DNA of 38,424 bases from Pseudomonadota bacterium (GTDB lineage Bacteria; Pseudomonadota; Gammaproteobacteria; Pseudomonadales; Azotimanducaceae). The DNA is taken from assembly GCA_022571415.1 (NCBI GenBank), contig JACZXW010000012.1:1-38424 (forward strand). Direction: 5' to 3'. The notes beneath the pieces are model-generated. The model was given only the letters and a program-made list of their open reading frames with translations, searched no databases and was not told where the DNA came from. Position 1 is the first letter of the stretch, and every line of letters begins with the position of its first letter. The translations under genes were made by a program, and so were the position numbers. This document shows positions 15,364 through 23,456 of this stretch, one piece after another.

Positions 15364-15560
15364 TTTCCGACAATATTTACGTGCAACCGGTTTACCAGGT
15401 CGATGAATCAAACGTGAAGAGTATTGTGTCGGAGAAAGATCTAAGCCCTTCAATCATTGAAGAGCAGAAGCTTGTCATCAATCAACTTCGAAACGCATTG
15501 CGCAGCGAAGATTCAATTGCCATTAATAAAGTCGTTCTGCATATTCTTCATAGCCACTAA
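15354..15560 (+). pseudogene. 3' fragment of the MITE-disrupted small gene
   Basis: The frame beyond the insertion encodes about 65 residues (DNIYVQPVYQVDESNVKSIV to the C-terminus VVLHILHSH). The last half is a clear amphipathic helix (EEQKLVINQLRNALRSED). A GTG within the element's right terminal repeat (15354) could act as a new start, but there is no good ribosome-binding site. It is most simply the orphaned C-terminal half of the gene that starts at 15040. Confidence 0.45.
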
Positions 15561-15591
15561 GCCGGCGCGTTCCGATTCCGAGTCGTCGATT

Positions 15592-16719
15592 CTACGGGGA
15601 AACCCTGCATAACACAGAATCCTCGTAACCGGTCGTGACCCGAATCAGTCCAGCCAGTTTTTCATCCAGTGATGGATCACCGGTATCCACCAAAAGCGGC
15701 TTGTCCTGCAGATCTTCCAGCTTCGTTTTAGTCGCAATGACATTCAGATTCTCCAATCTCACTGCACGAATCACCCTTGGGCTCAGTTGCTGGTTACCGC
15801 GTCCAAAAATGTGACCCTGTCCACCGATCACGGTAATGATGATTTCGCTCGGTGCGGATGCAACCAGTGAAAACAATTGAGTTTCTGTTGCATCTACAAG
15901 AATCAATTCACGATCTTTAACCACATCGACACCGAGCAAGGTGTTTTCCAGCTGCAGCGACTCCATAATGGCAGCGCAGGTCGAACCCGAGCCAAGCAAA
16001 TATTGAATCCCCGGCTTCATCTTATCGATCACGTCAGCTGCAATTTCCTGCAGGACCAACGCCTCCACTTCCCTTCCACCCGATTTAGTTTGCTGTATGT
16101 AACGCAGCTCTTCCGGCACGGTCATTTCCCCGCGGAACTTCGCCCGGACAACCCCGGCGCGGAAGGCTTTCTCATCGATATCCATGACTTGTGCATCGAT
16201 CACGCTGGTGAGTTTCCCCAGGGCAATGTCACAGATTATTTTCCCGGCAGCCACCGGATTGTTAGCAAATACGCCCGAATGCATCTTTACGCCACACGGA
16301 ATCCCCAGTACTACCTGGCCCGGTTTTACGACATCACAGATATCACCGGCGGTACCATCACCACCGGAAAATAGAATGATATCCACCGACTCGGCCTGCA
16401 GCAGCTCGACCGCGCACCTGGTATCTTCTTTGCTTGTTGCATGTCGATCAATCTCGCCAACAACCCTGTAGCGGAGCACACTATTCGTCAGTGCGGCCTC
16501 TCCCATTGCACCCGCATAAGCGACAACCTCAATCCTGTCCTTTACGCCTGCCAGCCCTTCCATGGTGACGACGGTTCTTTCAAGTACTTTACTTTCACTG
16601 CCTCCCCGTCTCGCCTGTTCTACCAGCAGATGGTCATCGCTTCCTTTCAATGCCGCAGGTCCACCGATGCCTGCCACGGGATTCATCAGTAGTCCAATTC
16701 TTAATCGCCTCTCAGGCAT
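15592..16719 (-). CDS. ATP-NAD kinase-like protein (COG3199 type)
   Basis: A 375-residue protein with an NAD-kinase/diacylglycerol-kinase fold. The N-terminal strand and loop LRIGLLMNPVAGIGG are followed by ILFSGGDGTAGD (GGDGT at 119-123, the nucleotide-binding signature) and LGIPCGVKMHSGVFA. That last segment is characteristic of the COG3199 family rather than the housekeeping NadK. Substrate is not established for this group. The ORF is open 23 codons further upstream, but the ATG at 16719 overlaps the exonuclease stop by 8 bases and starts the conserved strand. It is the last gene of the tusA operon. A second COG3199-like gene lies at 36791. Confidence 0.85.
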   Translation of the reverse strand: MPERRLRIGLLMNPVAGIGGPAALKGSDDHLLVEQARRGGSESKVLERTVVTMEGLAGVKDRIEVVAYAGAMGEAALTNSVLRYRVVGEIDRHATSKEDTRCAVELLQAESVDIILFSGGDGTAGDICDVVKPGQVVLGIPCGVKMHSGVFANNPVAAGKIICDIALGKLTSVIDAQVMDIDEKAFRAGVVRAKFRGEMTVPEELRYIQQTKSGGREVEALVLQEIAADVIDKMKPGIQYLLGSGSTCAAIMESLQLENTLLGVDVVKDRELILVDATETQLFSLVASAPSEIIITVIGGQGHIFGRGNQQLSPRVIRAVRLENLNVIATKTKLEDLQDKPLLVDTGDPSLDEKLAGLIRVTTGYEDSVLCRVSP

Positions 16720-17614
16720 GGGCACCACTGTGGTTTTCAATGCGGGCGCGAATAGCCGCGCCAAAAGCCATTGCATCGCAGAAAGCAAGAAGCGCTTTCA
16801 ATGGCCCGGGCGTTATCGTCAGTTCGCTCAAAGAAACCTCCATGGGGACATCGCAATAAATTCTCGTGATTTGCTGGAACATACGCAGTCGATCACGGTT
16901 GTCTTGCAAGGACTTCAACACCCGTGCTGCACCCCTGATGCCGATTGATTGAACCTGATCCAAAGAATCATAGAGTCCATCCAGGGTGCCGAAATGAGAA
17001 AGGAGCGCCGCCGCAGTCTTCGCCCCAATCCCCGGGGCGCCTGGGATGTTATCCACACTGTCGCCTGCCAGCGCAAGGTAATCTGACATTTGTTCCGCTT
17101 CGACTCCAAACTTTTTTTTCACCGCGACCCTGTCTGAATACTGATCCGCAGCAAAATCCCACAGGGTATCACCCTCCCGCAATAACTGGCCAAGATCCTT
17201 GTCCCGGGTGACGATGACAGTTGGACGATTGTCCGAAAACCGTTTCATCAGAGTGCCTATAATGTCATCCGCCTCATAGTCGTGAAGGCTCAAGTAGTGA
17301 AACCCCAGCAACCCGGTAATTTCCCGACACTTTGCAAACTGAAACTCCAGATTTTTATCAGGCAGATCGCGATTGGCTTTGTAGGCCGGATAGATTTTGT
17401 TGCGATAACAGGTATTCAGGCTTTCATCGAATGCTACCGATATGTGTTCCGGTTGACGTTCAATCAGATCCAGCAGGAATTGTGTGTAGCCGTAGACGGC
17501 GTTAACAGACTCTCCATTCGCGTCGACGAACGAATCGGGAATGGAAAAATAGGAACGGAAGACGTAAATCGATGCATCAACGAGATACAACGCACCTGTA
17601 TTTTCGTATTTCAT
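16712..17614 (-). CDS. 5'-3' exonuclease / flap endonuclease (PolA N-domain or Xni-like)
   Basis: A 300-residue stand-alone 5'-nuclease of the kind found as the N-terminal domain of DNA polymerase I and in E. coli Xni (about 251 residues). The metal-binding acidic residues are in place: LYLVDAS near the start, VAFDES, then DYEADDIIG, VTRDKDLGQL and LALAGDSVDNIPG. A helix-hairpin-helix GIGAKTAAALLSHFG follows. No polymerase domain is attached. The helical arch region (YRNKIYPAYKANR) is conserved. The ATG at 17614 overlaps the thioesterase stop (TGATG). A GTG just before it is less likely. Role: removal of RNA primers or flaps. Confidence 0.9.
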   Translation of the reverse strand: MKYENTGALYLVDASIYVFRSYFSIPDSFVDANGESVNAVYGYTQFLLDLIERQPEHISVAFDESLNTCYRNKIYPAYKANRDLPDKNLEFQFAKCREITGLLGFHYLSLHDYEADDIIGTLMKRFSDNRPTVIVTRDKDLGQLLREGDTLWDFAADQYSDRVAVKKKFGVEAEQMSDYLALAGDSVDNIPGAPGIGAKTAAALLSHFGTLDGLYDSLDQVQSIGIRGAARVLKSLQDNRDRLRMFQQITRIYCDVPMEVSLSELTITPGPLKALLAFCDAMAFGAAIRARIENHSGAHA

Positions 17615-18021
17615 CACTGGTCGCGCTTCAGTCTTTTCACGACCGAGCTGAAAGTAAAGATAACTTCGTCTCCGGTGAATATCTCACCAGTCACGAAGGC
17701 CAGGGAACGCGTTTTGCGGGTCAAATTAGCACGGCATTCAATCAGATCGCCGATCCGGGCAACCGATACAAATTCGCAACTGAAACTTACCGTCACACAA
17801 TCTTCTGTCTTGTAATGATCCGTTGCTTCCATACAAAGAGAGAAGTCGGCAAACGTCATTAACACACCGCCATGAACTACATCCACAAGATTGCAATGTC
17901 TGTCTTCGACCATGAATGCGTACACTCTGCGGTCGCCCATTTGTTTGTAGTAAAAGGGACCTATGTGATCTTCGGCCGGGTCGAATCCATGATCGGTTGT
18001 AAACCCTAACGGAAACGTCAT
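17614..18021 (-). CDS. PaaI-like hotdog-fold thioesterase
   Basis: A 135-residue hotdog-fold protein of the 4HBT/PaaI type, which hydrolyses acyl-CoA thioesters. The core motif NLVDVVHGGVLMTFADFSL holds the HGG and the acidic residue (D) on the central helix expected in active members. It is followed by VSFSCEFVSVARIGDLIECRA and KTRSLAFVTGEIF. The ATG at 18021 overlaps the preceding stop as ATGA. A longer in-frame reading to 18204 only retraces the neighbouring gene in another frame. It is third in the tusA operon. Substrate is unknown. Confidence 0.88.
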   Translation of the reverse strand: MTFPLGFTTDHGFDPAEDHIGPFYYKQMGDRRVYAFMVEDRHCNLVDVVHGGVLMTFADFSLCMEATDHYKTEDCVTVSFSCEFVSVARIGDLIECRANLTRKTRSLAFVTGEIFTGDEVIFTFSSVVKRLKRDQ

Positions 18022-18491
18022 TCCGGTTCTACATCGGTATCGGGCAGACAATCCACGGCAGCCAGCTGTTCGACATAGGTACTCGAAAGAAATTCTTCTG
18101 CGGCCAGCATATGTCGCAGGTACCATCTGGTCGGGCGCAAGCCGTTGTCGATATAGTCCTGATTGGCGACATAAACCCAGGCATTTACCGTCCCGTCCCG
18201 GCATACAATTGGCAAGGAAATTCGATCATAGCGAAGCGGATACCCTTCATAAGGGTCCATGGTCGTTATCTCGTCAGCCTGTTCTAATCTATAGACAACA
18301 CCTTCGGTCACCGCCCCTTTTTGCATCATCACGTTAGCGGAAGCTGCACCGATGAATTTCACCGATCGCTTGTTAAACGCCAGTCGAAAATCGTGAAGCG
18401 TACCAGCCTGATGATGATCAAACAGCATTCGTCGCCGACGAACCCTGTCCGGATTCATATTGCTGCCATAAGCAAAATAGTAGGCAACCAT
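18018..18491 (-). CDS. Gamma-glutamylcyclotransferase-like (AIG2/GGCT fold) protein
   Basis: A 157-residue protein of the GGCT/AIG2 superfamily. The signature YYFAYGSNMNPDRVRRR (YGSNMN, residues 8-13) lines the glutamyl-binding site, and DPYEGYPLRYDR holds the usual acidic residue region near the active site. FRLAFNKRS and GVVYRLEQAD complete the family pattern. Members either form 5-oxoproline from gamma-glutamyl compounds or have unknown acyl-transfer roles. The single ATG at 18491 lies 6 bases after the tusA stop. It overlaps the thioesterase by 4 bases. Confidence 0.88.
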   Translation of the reverse strand: MVAYYFAYGSNMNPDRVRRRRMLFDHHQAGTLHDFRLAFNKRSVKFIGAASANVMMQKGAVTEGVVYRLEQADEITTMDPYEGYPLRYDRISLPIVCRDGTVNAWVYVANQDYIDNGLRPTRWYLRHMLAAEEFLSSTYVEQLAAVDCLPDTDVEPE

Positions 18492-18497
18492 GGGTAC

Positions 18498-18731
18498 TTA
18501 ACCTTTTCGGATCCAGTAGAAGTACTGATCCTCGATCTCTTCCTGGTGGATCAGATCGTGGTTAAGGAACTTGCAGAAGTTAGGGAAATCCCAGGAAGTT
18601 GAAGGATCCGTGGCTATTATTTTGATGACTTCCCCTGAGGCCATATCCATCATCTTGTTGCGAGCCAGCATCAGCGGTTCAGGACATCGGAGTCCCGTGG
18701 CATCAACTGTAACATCTGCTTCAATATTCAT
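18498..18731 (-). CDS. tusA: Sulfur carrier protein TusA
   Basis: A 77-residue TusA-family protein, the first gene of the operon. It relays persulfide sulfur from cysteine desulfurase, classically to TusBCD and MnmA for tRNA thiolation. The hallmark is C16 in GLRCPEPLM. The usual KATDPST-like second strand is present as IIATDPSTSWDFPNFC, and it ends with QEEIEDQYFYWIRKG, as in canonical TusA. No tusBCDE or mnmA is nearby. The ATG at 18731 is the only reasonable start. The 105-base gap to the PQQ dehydrogenase upstream presumably carries its promoter. Confidence 0.93.
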   Translation of the reverse strand: MNIEADVTVDATGLRCPEPLMLARNKMMDMASGEVIKIIATDPSTSWDFPNFCKFLNHDLIHQEEIEDQYFYWIRKG

Positions 18732-18836
18732 CTTCTTCCCGGGAGATCCTTCGGGTATGAGCGGTTCGCCCGATATTCGGCCCCGTCACTAACCTACTTC
18801 ATGCGGTTCACACCGAAATGATCGTTATCCTTGGTT

Positions 18837-21056
18837 CTATTGGAATTTTTCCTTTTCTTTTAGTCGATGTGCTTGCTGAATAACATATTGTTGGATGTCA
18901 GCAACATCCTCCTGACTCAGTACGTCGGCAAAACCAACCATGCCACGATCTTTCATGATTCCACCCAATACAATGTCTTCAAATACCTGATGCATCCCCA
19001 TGGGCATATGACGCAGGTCGGCAATGACACCACCACTCTTGGCGCCGGGGCCGTGACAAACTCCACAATACTGATGATAGACCGCTTTACCATGCGCTAT
19101 TTGTTCATCCGAGCCTTCCAGTGAAGGTGGTTCCGGAATCGGACCTGCCGGTTTAATCGGCGGCAGTTGCAGACTTGCACCAAGTTTATAGGTCAGAATT
19201 CTTCCGCGGTTTTTCAGTTTGAGTTTTTCCGCTGCACCACCCGCGGCAAGAGCGAAAGCACCACCCCAACCGGCAACCACCGTCACATATTGTTCGCCGT
19301 CTATGCTGTAAGTCACCGGTGGTGCAATAACACCCGTCTGTGCAGGCGTAGACCACAGTTCTTCGCCAGTGTCAGCACGATAGGCAGCGAATCGTCCGCT
19401 GGAATTGCCCTGGAAAACAAGATTACCCTTTGTCGCCAGCATCCCGCCATTCCAGGACCCGGCGTGCTGTACACGCCACACTTCCTTCTGCTGAACGGGA
19501 TCCCAGGCAGAGATGTGCCCTCGAATCAAACCATCAATTTTATCTTCAATGGCATCATCACCTATCGGCGCATTAAGCTGAAGTTCAATGGCAAGATTCC
19601 AGCGACCTTCCACATAAACAAACTGAGGTTCATTACCGTAGGCAAAAGGGATGTCCAGCGCTGGTATGTAGACCAAACCCGTATCCGGACTGTAGGCCAT
19701 CGGATGCCAATTGTGGCCTCCATAGGGAGATGGTTTATGAAAAGCTTTTTCTATGTCTTCGCCGCTCATCGCGCTCAATGCAGCTATCTGCTGCTCCGGC
19801 GTCAACGCAGACAAGGGGTTGGCCGTCTGGTACCTTGCATTATCGGTCTCGACCGGACGTCCGGACTCAGGGTCCACGTGCGTCGCCCAGGTTATCGGAA
19901 CATAGGGTTTGGCAGAAATAAACTCGCCGTTGGTTCGATCCAGCACGTAGAAAAATCCGTTCTTCGGCGCCTGCAAAATGACTTTTCTCATTTCACCGTT
20001 GATTTCCAGCTCTGCCAGAATCATGTGCTGGGTCGCCGTGTAGTCCCAGGTATCTCCCGGGGTTGTCTGGTAGTGCCAGATGTATTCCCCGTTGTCCGGG
20101 TTAAGCGCAACGATGGATGACAGATAAAGATTATCCCCACCGCCGGGACTGCGAATAAGCTGATTCCAGGGCGAACCGTTGCCGACACCGATATACAGCT
20201 GGTTTAGCTCCGGATCGTAGGCCATGGAGTCCCAGACCGTACCGCCACCGCCCATGGTCCACCACTGACCCGTCCAGGTTTTCGCGGCATCCTCCATGGC
20301 AGCGGATTCAAACCCGTCTTTCGGATCCCCGGGTACGGTATAGAACCGCCAAACCTGTTCTCCCGTTTCAGAATCGTAAGCGGTGACATAGCCACGAACG
20401 CCATATTCCGCACCACCATTACCAATGATGACCTTGTCCTTGATTATCCTGGGTGCACCGGTGATGGTATAAGGCTTACTGCGGTCGATCGTATTAATGT
20501 CCCAGACTTCTTCCCCCGTAACCGCATCAAGTGCAACCAGTCTGCCGTCGATGGTGCCGACATAGACCTTGCCCTTCCAGACCGCTACACCTCGATTGAC
20601 CACATCACAACAGGCCTTCGCACCCCAGGCTTTTGGTACCTCAGGGTCGTATTTCCAGATCAACTCGCCTGTTTTGGCGTTATTTGCAAACACCACACTC
20701 CAGGAACCCGTGGAGTACATAATGCCGTCCACAACGATGGGTGATGCCTCCAGACCCCTGTCTGTTCCGGTGTCAAAATACCAGGCAAGACCGAGCTCCT
20801 GTGCATTGCCGTCATTGATCTGATCCAAGGTGCTGAACCGTTGCTCGTCATAGGTGCGAGCATGAGCCAACCAGTTCCGGGGTTCGTCCTGGGCATGAAT
20901 GATCCTCTCGGCGTTCATGGAGCCTGTAACTTCACGGATATGCTCTGCCTGTTGCTCAGCCGAAGCGGGCGCCATTTCCTCGACGTCTTTATCGATTAGA
21001 AAATAGGCGCCAAGCACAATCAGCAAACCAGCAACCAGTATGACAATGCTTCTCAT
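18837..21056 (-). CDS. PQQ-dependent alcohol dehydrogenase with fused cytochrome c domain
   Basis: A 739-residue quinohaemoprotein dehydrogenase. An N-terminal membrane anchor or signal (residues 2-21) leads into an eight-bladed PQQ propeller of about residues 60-620. It has the vicinal disulfide C149-C150 (AKACCD) and blade motifs such as GEEVWDINT, GEQVWRFYT and GEELWSTPA. The catalytic Asp is D338 in GDTWDYT. Position +2 is Thr, not Asp, which points to a Ca2+ rather than a lanthanide enzyme. A C-terminal cytochrome c follows, with CGVCH at 664-668 and a likely axial Met at 706. It oxidises an unknown alcohol in the periplasm. The ATG at 21056 (GGGAAG upstream) starts the anchor. No PQQ synthesis genes are in the window. 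Confidence 0.93.
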   Translation of the reverse strand: MRSIVILVAGLLIVLGAYFLIDKDVEEMAPASAEQQAEHIREVTGSMNAERIIHAQDEPRNWLAHARTYDEQRFSTLDQINDGNAQELGLAWYFDTGTDRGLEASPIVVDGIMYSTGSWSVVFANNAKTGELIWKYDPEVPKAWGAKACCDVVNRGVAVWKGKVYVGTIDGRLVALDAVTGEEVWDINTIDRSKPYTITGAPRIIKDKVIIGNGGAEYGVRGYVTAYDSETGEQVWRFYTVPGDPKDGFESAAMEDAAKTWTGQWWTMGGGGTVWDSMAYDPELNQLYIGVGNGSPWNQLIRSPGGGDNLYLSSIVALNPDNGEYIWHYQTTPGDTWDYTATQHMILAELEINGEMRKVILQAPKNGFFYVLDRTNGEFISAKPYVPITWATHVDPESGRPVETDNARYQTANPLSALTPEQQIAALSAMSGEDIEKAFHKPSPYGGHNWHPMAYSPDTGLVYIPALDIPFAYGNEPQFVYVEGRWNLAIELQLNAPIGDDAIEDKIDGLIRGHISAWDPVQQKEVWRVQHAGSWNGGMLATKGNLVFQGNSSGRFAAYRADTGEELWSTPAQTGVIAPPVTYSIDGEQYVTVVAGWGGAFALAAGGAAEKLKLKNRGRILTYKLGASLQLPPIKPAGPIPEPPSLEGSDEQIAHGKAVYHQYCGVCHGPGAKSGGVIADLRHMPMGMHQVFEDIVLGGIMKDRGMVGFADVLSQEDVADIQQYVIQQAHRLKEKEKFQ

Positions 21057-21192
21057 GGTTCTTCCCTTGGTTAATCTGTACGAAGGCGTAAGGCTACTTG
21101 ACGAGTTGACCTGCTGCAAGCCAGCTCTGCCCCAGAATAATTTTCAGCAAGCAGGGGCCTACTGCCGCAAAAGCAGGCTAGCCCGCCTACTG

Positions 21193-21405
21193 CTAAGACC
21201 CATCGATTGTGGATATCGATGTTGTCAGGGTCTCCTCATCATAGACAATTTCTACTCTGCCCGACTGCAACTGCGCCAAAACCTGCTCCACCTTCGTGCT
21301 CACCGGAACCTCCTGCGCACCGTATTCTGTACCCTCGCGCGTCACAAACTCCTGGATCAGACCCGTAAGGGCTGATTCAGACAGTGTTTGCCATTGTATT
21401 TTCAC
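21193..21405 (-). CDS. YheU/UPF0270-family protein
   Basis: A 70-residue protein resembling E. coli Yhe[28 protein letters not shown], then a helix [23 protein letters not shown]. The family is unfunctionalised and largely restricted to Gammaproteobacteria. The GTG start overlaps the ttcA stop as GTGA, implying translational coupling, which is not the E. coli arrangement. Behind the stop lies a weak stem-loop with a T-run (about 21160-21190). Confidence 0.85.
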   Translation of the reverse strand: MKIQWQTLSESALTGLIQEFVTREGTEYGAQEVPVSTKVEQVLAQLQSGRVEIVYDEETLTTSISTIDGS

Positions 21406-22253
21406 AAACGTCTTATTTTGGGTGGGGACCTTAAAATTATCCTCTCCGAGCCCAGCTTATCAAAATCAAACAAGGAGACATCCGCCAGATGAGACGGTAC
21501 TACATCCGTTACAGCACGAAAAATTGTCTCAACCCTTCCCGGAAACTGCCTGTCCCAGGTTAGTAACATTTCCTTGATCACCTGCCGCTGCAGGTTGTCC
21601 TGGGAACCGCACAGGTCGCACGGAATAATCGGCATACCCATCAGCTTGGCATAACGTTCTATATCTTTCTCCCGGCAATAGGCCAGGGGTCGAATAACGA
21701 CATTGGCACCGTCATCGCTGAGCAATTTTGGCGGCATGGCCTTCAGCTTTCCTCCGTGAAATAGATTAAGGAAAAGCGTGGCGACAATATCATCACGATG
21801 ATGACCTAGAGCAATTTTGTTGTATCCATGCTGTTTCGCAAACTTGTACAAAATGCCGCGTCGAAATCTGGAACACCAGCCGCAATAGGTTTTCCCCTGG
21901 GGAACCATGTCGGTTACCAGAGAATAGGTATCCTCTTCCAATATGGTGTAGTCCACGTCAATCGATTCGAAATAGGCCGGCAATACTTCTTCCGGAAAAC
22001 CCGGTTGTTTCTGGTCGAGATTTACAGCAAGAAGTTCGAAGTCAATGGGTGCGCGCTTTTGCAGGTTCATCAGGATATCCAGCATGGTCAGGGAATCCTT
22101 GCCCCCGGAAATGCAAACCATGACACGGTCGCCATCTTCAATCATGTTGAAGTCTGCGATCGCCTTGCCGGTTTCCCTGCGCAGTCGCTTGTGAAGTTTA
22201 TTTTTGTCCCGGGTCTGCTTCTGATCCGGGTCTTCTACCAATTGGGATGACAT
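21402..22253 (-). CDS. ttcA: tRNA 2-thiocytidine biosynthesis protein TtcA
   Basis: A 283-residue PP-loop ATPase that thiolates C32 of certain tRNAs using an Fe-S cluster. The PP-loop ISGGKDS is at residues 48-54. The paired cysteines C124/C127 (CGWC) and C212/C215 (CDLC) are those that hold the cluster and sulfur in Ttc[15 protein letters not shown] is the conserved ATP-side motif. Length is slightly below E. coli TtcA (311). The ATG at 22253 is clear. It is divergent from the deacetylase gene across 142 bases containing a strong hairpin. Confidence 0.95.
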   Translation of the reverse strand: MSSQLVEDPDQKQTRDKNKLHKRLRRETGKAIADFNMIEDGDRVMVCISGGKDSLTMLDILMNLQKRAPIDFELLAVNLDQKQPGFPEEVLPAYFESIDVDYTILEEDTYSLVTDMVPQGKTYCGWCSRFRRGILYKFAKQHGYNKIALGHHRDDIVATLFLNLFHGGKLKAMPPKLLSDDGANVVIRPLAYCREKDIERYAKLMGMPIIPCDLCGSQDNLQRQVIKEMLLTWDRQFPGRVETIFRAVTDVVPSHLADVSLFDFDKLGSERIILRSPPKIRRL

Positions 22254-22288
22254 AGTCTTCGCACCGTTTTACTGAACGCGATATTCTA

Positions 22289-22318
22289 GGGCATGGCTTC
22301 ACGAAGTGAAACATGCCC
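22289..22318. promoter_or_regulatory. Hairpin in the ttcA/deacetylase divergent region
   Basis: GGGCATG (22289-22295) pairs with CATGCCC (22312-22318), and TTCAC/GTGAA pairs inside around a GAA loop, with a small internal mismatch. It lies 36 bases before the ttcA ATG on the minus strand, so it falls in the probable ttcA leader or promoter. No T-run follows on either side. Confidence 0.4.
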
Positions 22319-22395
22319 CCGGCAGGTGATTGCGAAGCAAACGTCGGGAAGGAAGCTCCCTTTGAACCAATTACCGAGCTAACCGTCAAAATTCC

Positions 22396-23454
22396 ATGCC
22401 CGTTAAAATTTTAATTGCATTCTCACTTGCGCTAACTTTATCTGCACCACCTTCACATGCGCAGGGTTCCGCGGTGGTGCTGCAGTACCATCATGTCGAT
22501 GTCGGTACACCATCAATCACGAGCATATCTCCAGCGGATTTCGCTGCACACCTGCAATATCTTGACGATAATAAATTCAACATCCTGCCACTGAACGAAA
22601 TCAGCAAGGCGCTGCAAGACGGCAAAGAACTTCCCGACAAAGTAATCGCAATTACCTTTGATGATGCATACGTCAGTATCTATACCGAGGCCTACCCTCT
22701 CCTCAGGTCGAAAAACATTCCCTTTACGATTTTTGTGGCTACAGATCTGGTGGGCAGTTCTAGACGATACCTCAACTGGCAACAACTCAATGAAATGTCT
22801 GAACACGGCGCGCTTGTTGCTAACCACACGCAATCACATTTGCACTTGTTGCGCTTCCTCGACGGAGAGACTCAGCACCAGTGGCAGCTTCGAATTCGTC
22901 AGGAAATTACCGGGGCACAGCAGGAAATCGAAAATCACCTGGGAGAATTACCTAAATTATTCGCCTATCCCTATGGAGAATTTAACCTGGACATTCTGGC
23001 TCTGGTTGCTGATCTGGGGTACATCGGGTTCGGTCAGCAAAGCGGCGCCATGGGCGCTAATTCCAGCTTCCTTGCCTTGCCCCGTTTCCCAATGGCCGGT
23101 ATCTATGCAGATTTAAAATCCTTCAGGACTAAAAGCAATACTCTCGCCATGCCAATTTACTCGATTAGCATCGAACCAGTACTGGAACCTGGCAACTTCA
23201 AGCCCGGGCTTGAACTCCATTTTACCGAAGGCGACTGGAGAACCACGGAGCTAACCTGCTACGGACCAGGCGGCAAGCTGAATATCCAGACCATCAATGC
23301 AACAACCTTTCGAGCCCGATCAATGACCGACGTCCCGATCGGCAGATCTCGCTACAACTGCACCATGCCTGCCAACCAGCCAGGACGTTACTTCTGGTAT
23401 TCACAACCCTGGATTCGCAAAGAGGATGGTGGCTCCTGGTATCCGGAACCCTGA
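22396..23454 (+). CDS. Secreted polysaccharide deacetylase (NodB-like)
   Basis: A 352-residue protein with a Sec signal (IAFSLALTLSAPPSHA, cleavage before QGSA). The NodB-type carbohydrate esterase-4 domain has VVLQYHHVD at the start, the TFDD motif at 87-90 (metal Asp), and HTQSH at 144-148 (two metal His). FAYPYGEFN then acts as the third motif. The C-terminal about 110 residues form a beta-rich domain that I do not recognise. In the family these enzymes remove acetyl groups from polymers such as poly-GlcNAc or chitin. There is no clear Shine-Dalgarno before the ATG. It converges with the ybbP-type gene with a 2-base gap. Confidence 0.88.
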   Translation: MPVKILIAFSLALTLSAPPSHAQGSAVVLQYHHVDVGTPSITSISPADFAAHLQYLDDNKFNILPLNEISKALQDGKELPDKVIAITFDDAYVSIYTEAYPLLRSKNIPFTIFVATDLVGSSRRYLNWQQLNEMSEHGALVANHTQSHLHLLRFLDGETQHQWQLRIRQEITGAQQEIENHLGELPKLFAYPYGEFNLDILALVADLGYIGFGQQSGAMGANSSFLALPRFPMAGIYADLKSFRTKSNTLAMPIYSISIEPVLEPGNFKPGLELHFTEGDWRTTELTCYGPGGKLNIQTINATTFRARSMTDVPIGRSRYNCTMPANQPGRYFWYSQPWIRKEDGGSWYPEP

Positions 23455-23456
23455 GC

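Noticed and set aside
15128-15373. 81-residue minus-strand ORF across the MITE
   Set aside because: It is formed by the inverted repeats of the element; both strands of such repeats are open by symmetry.
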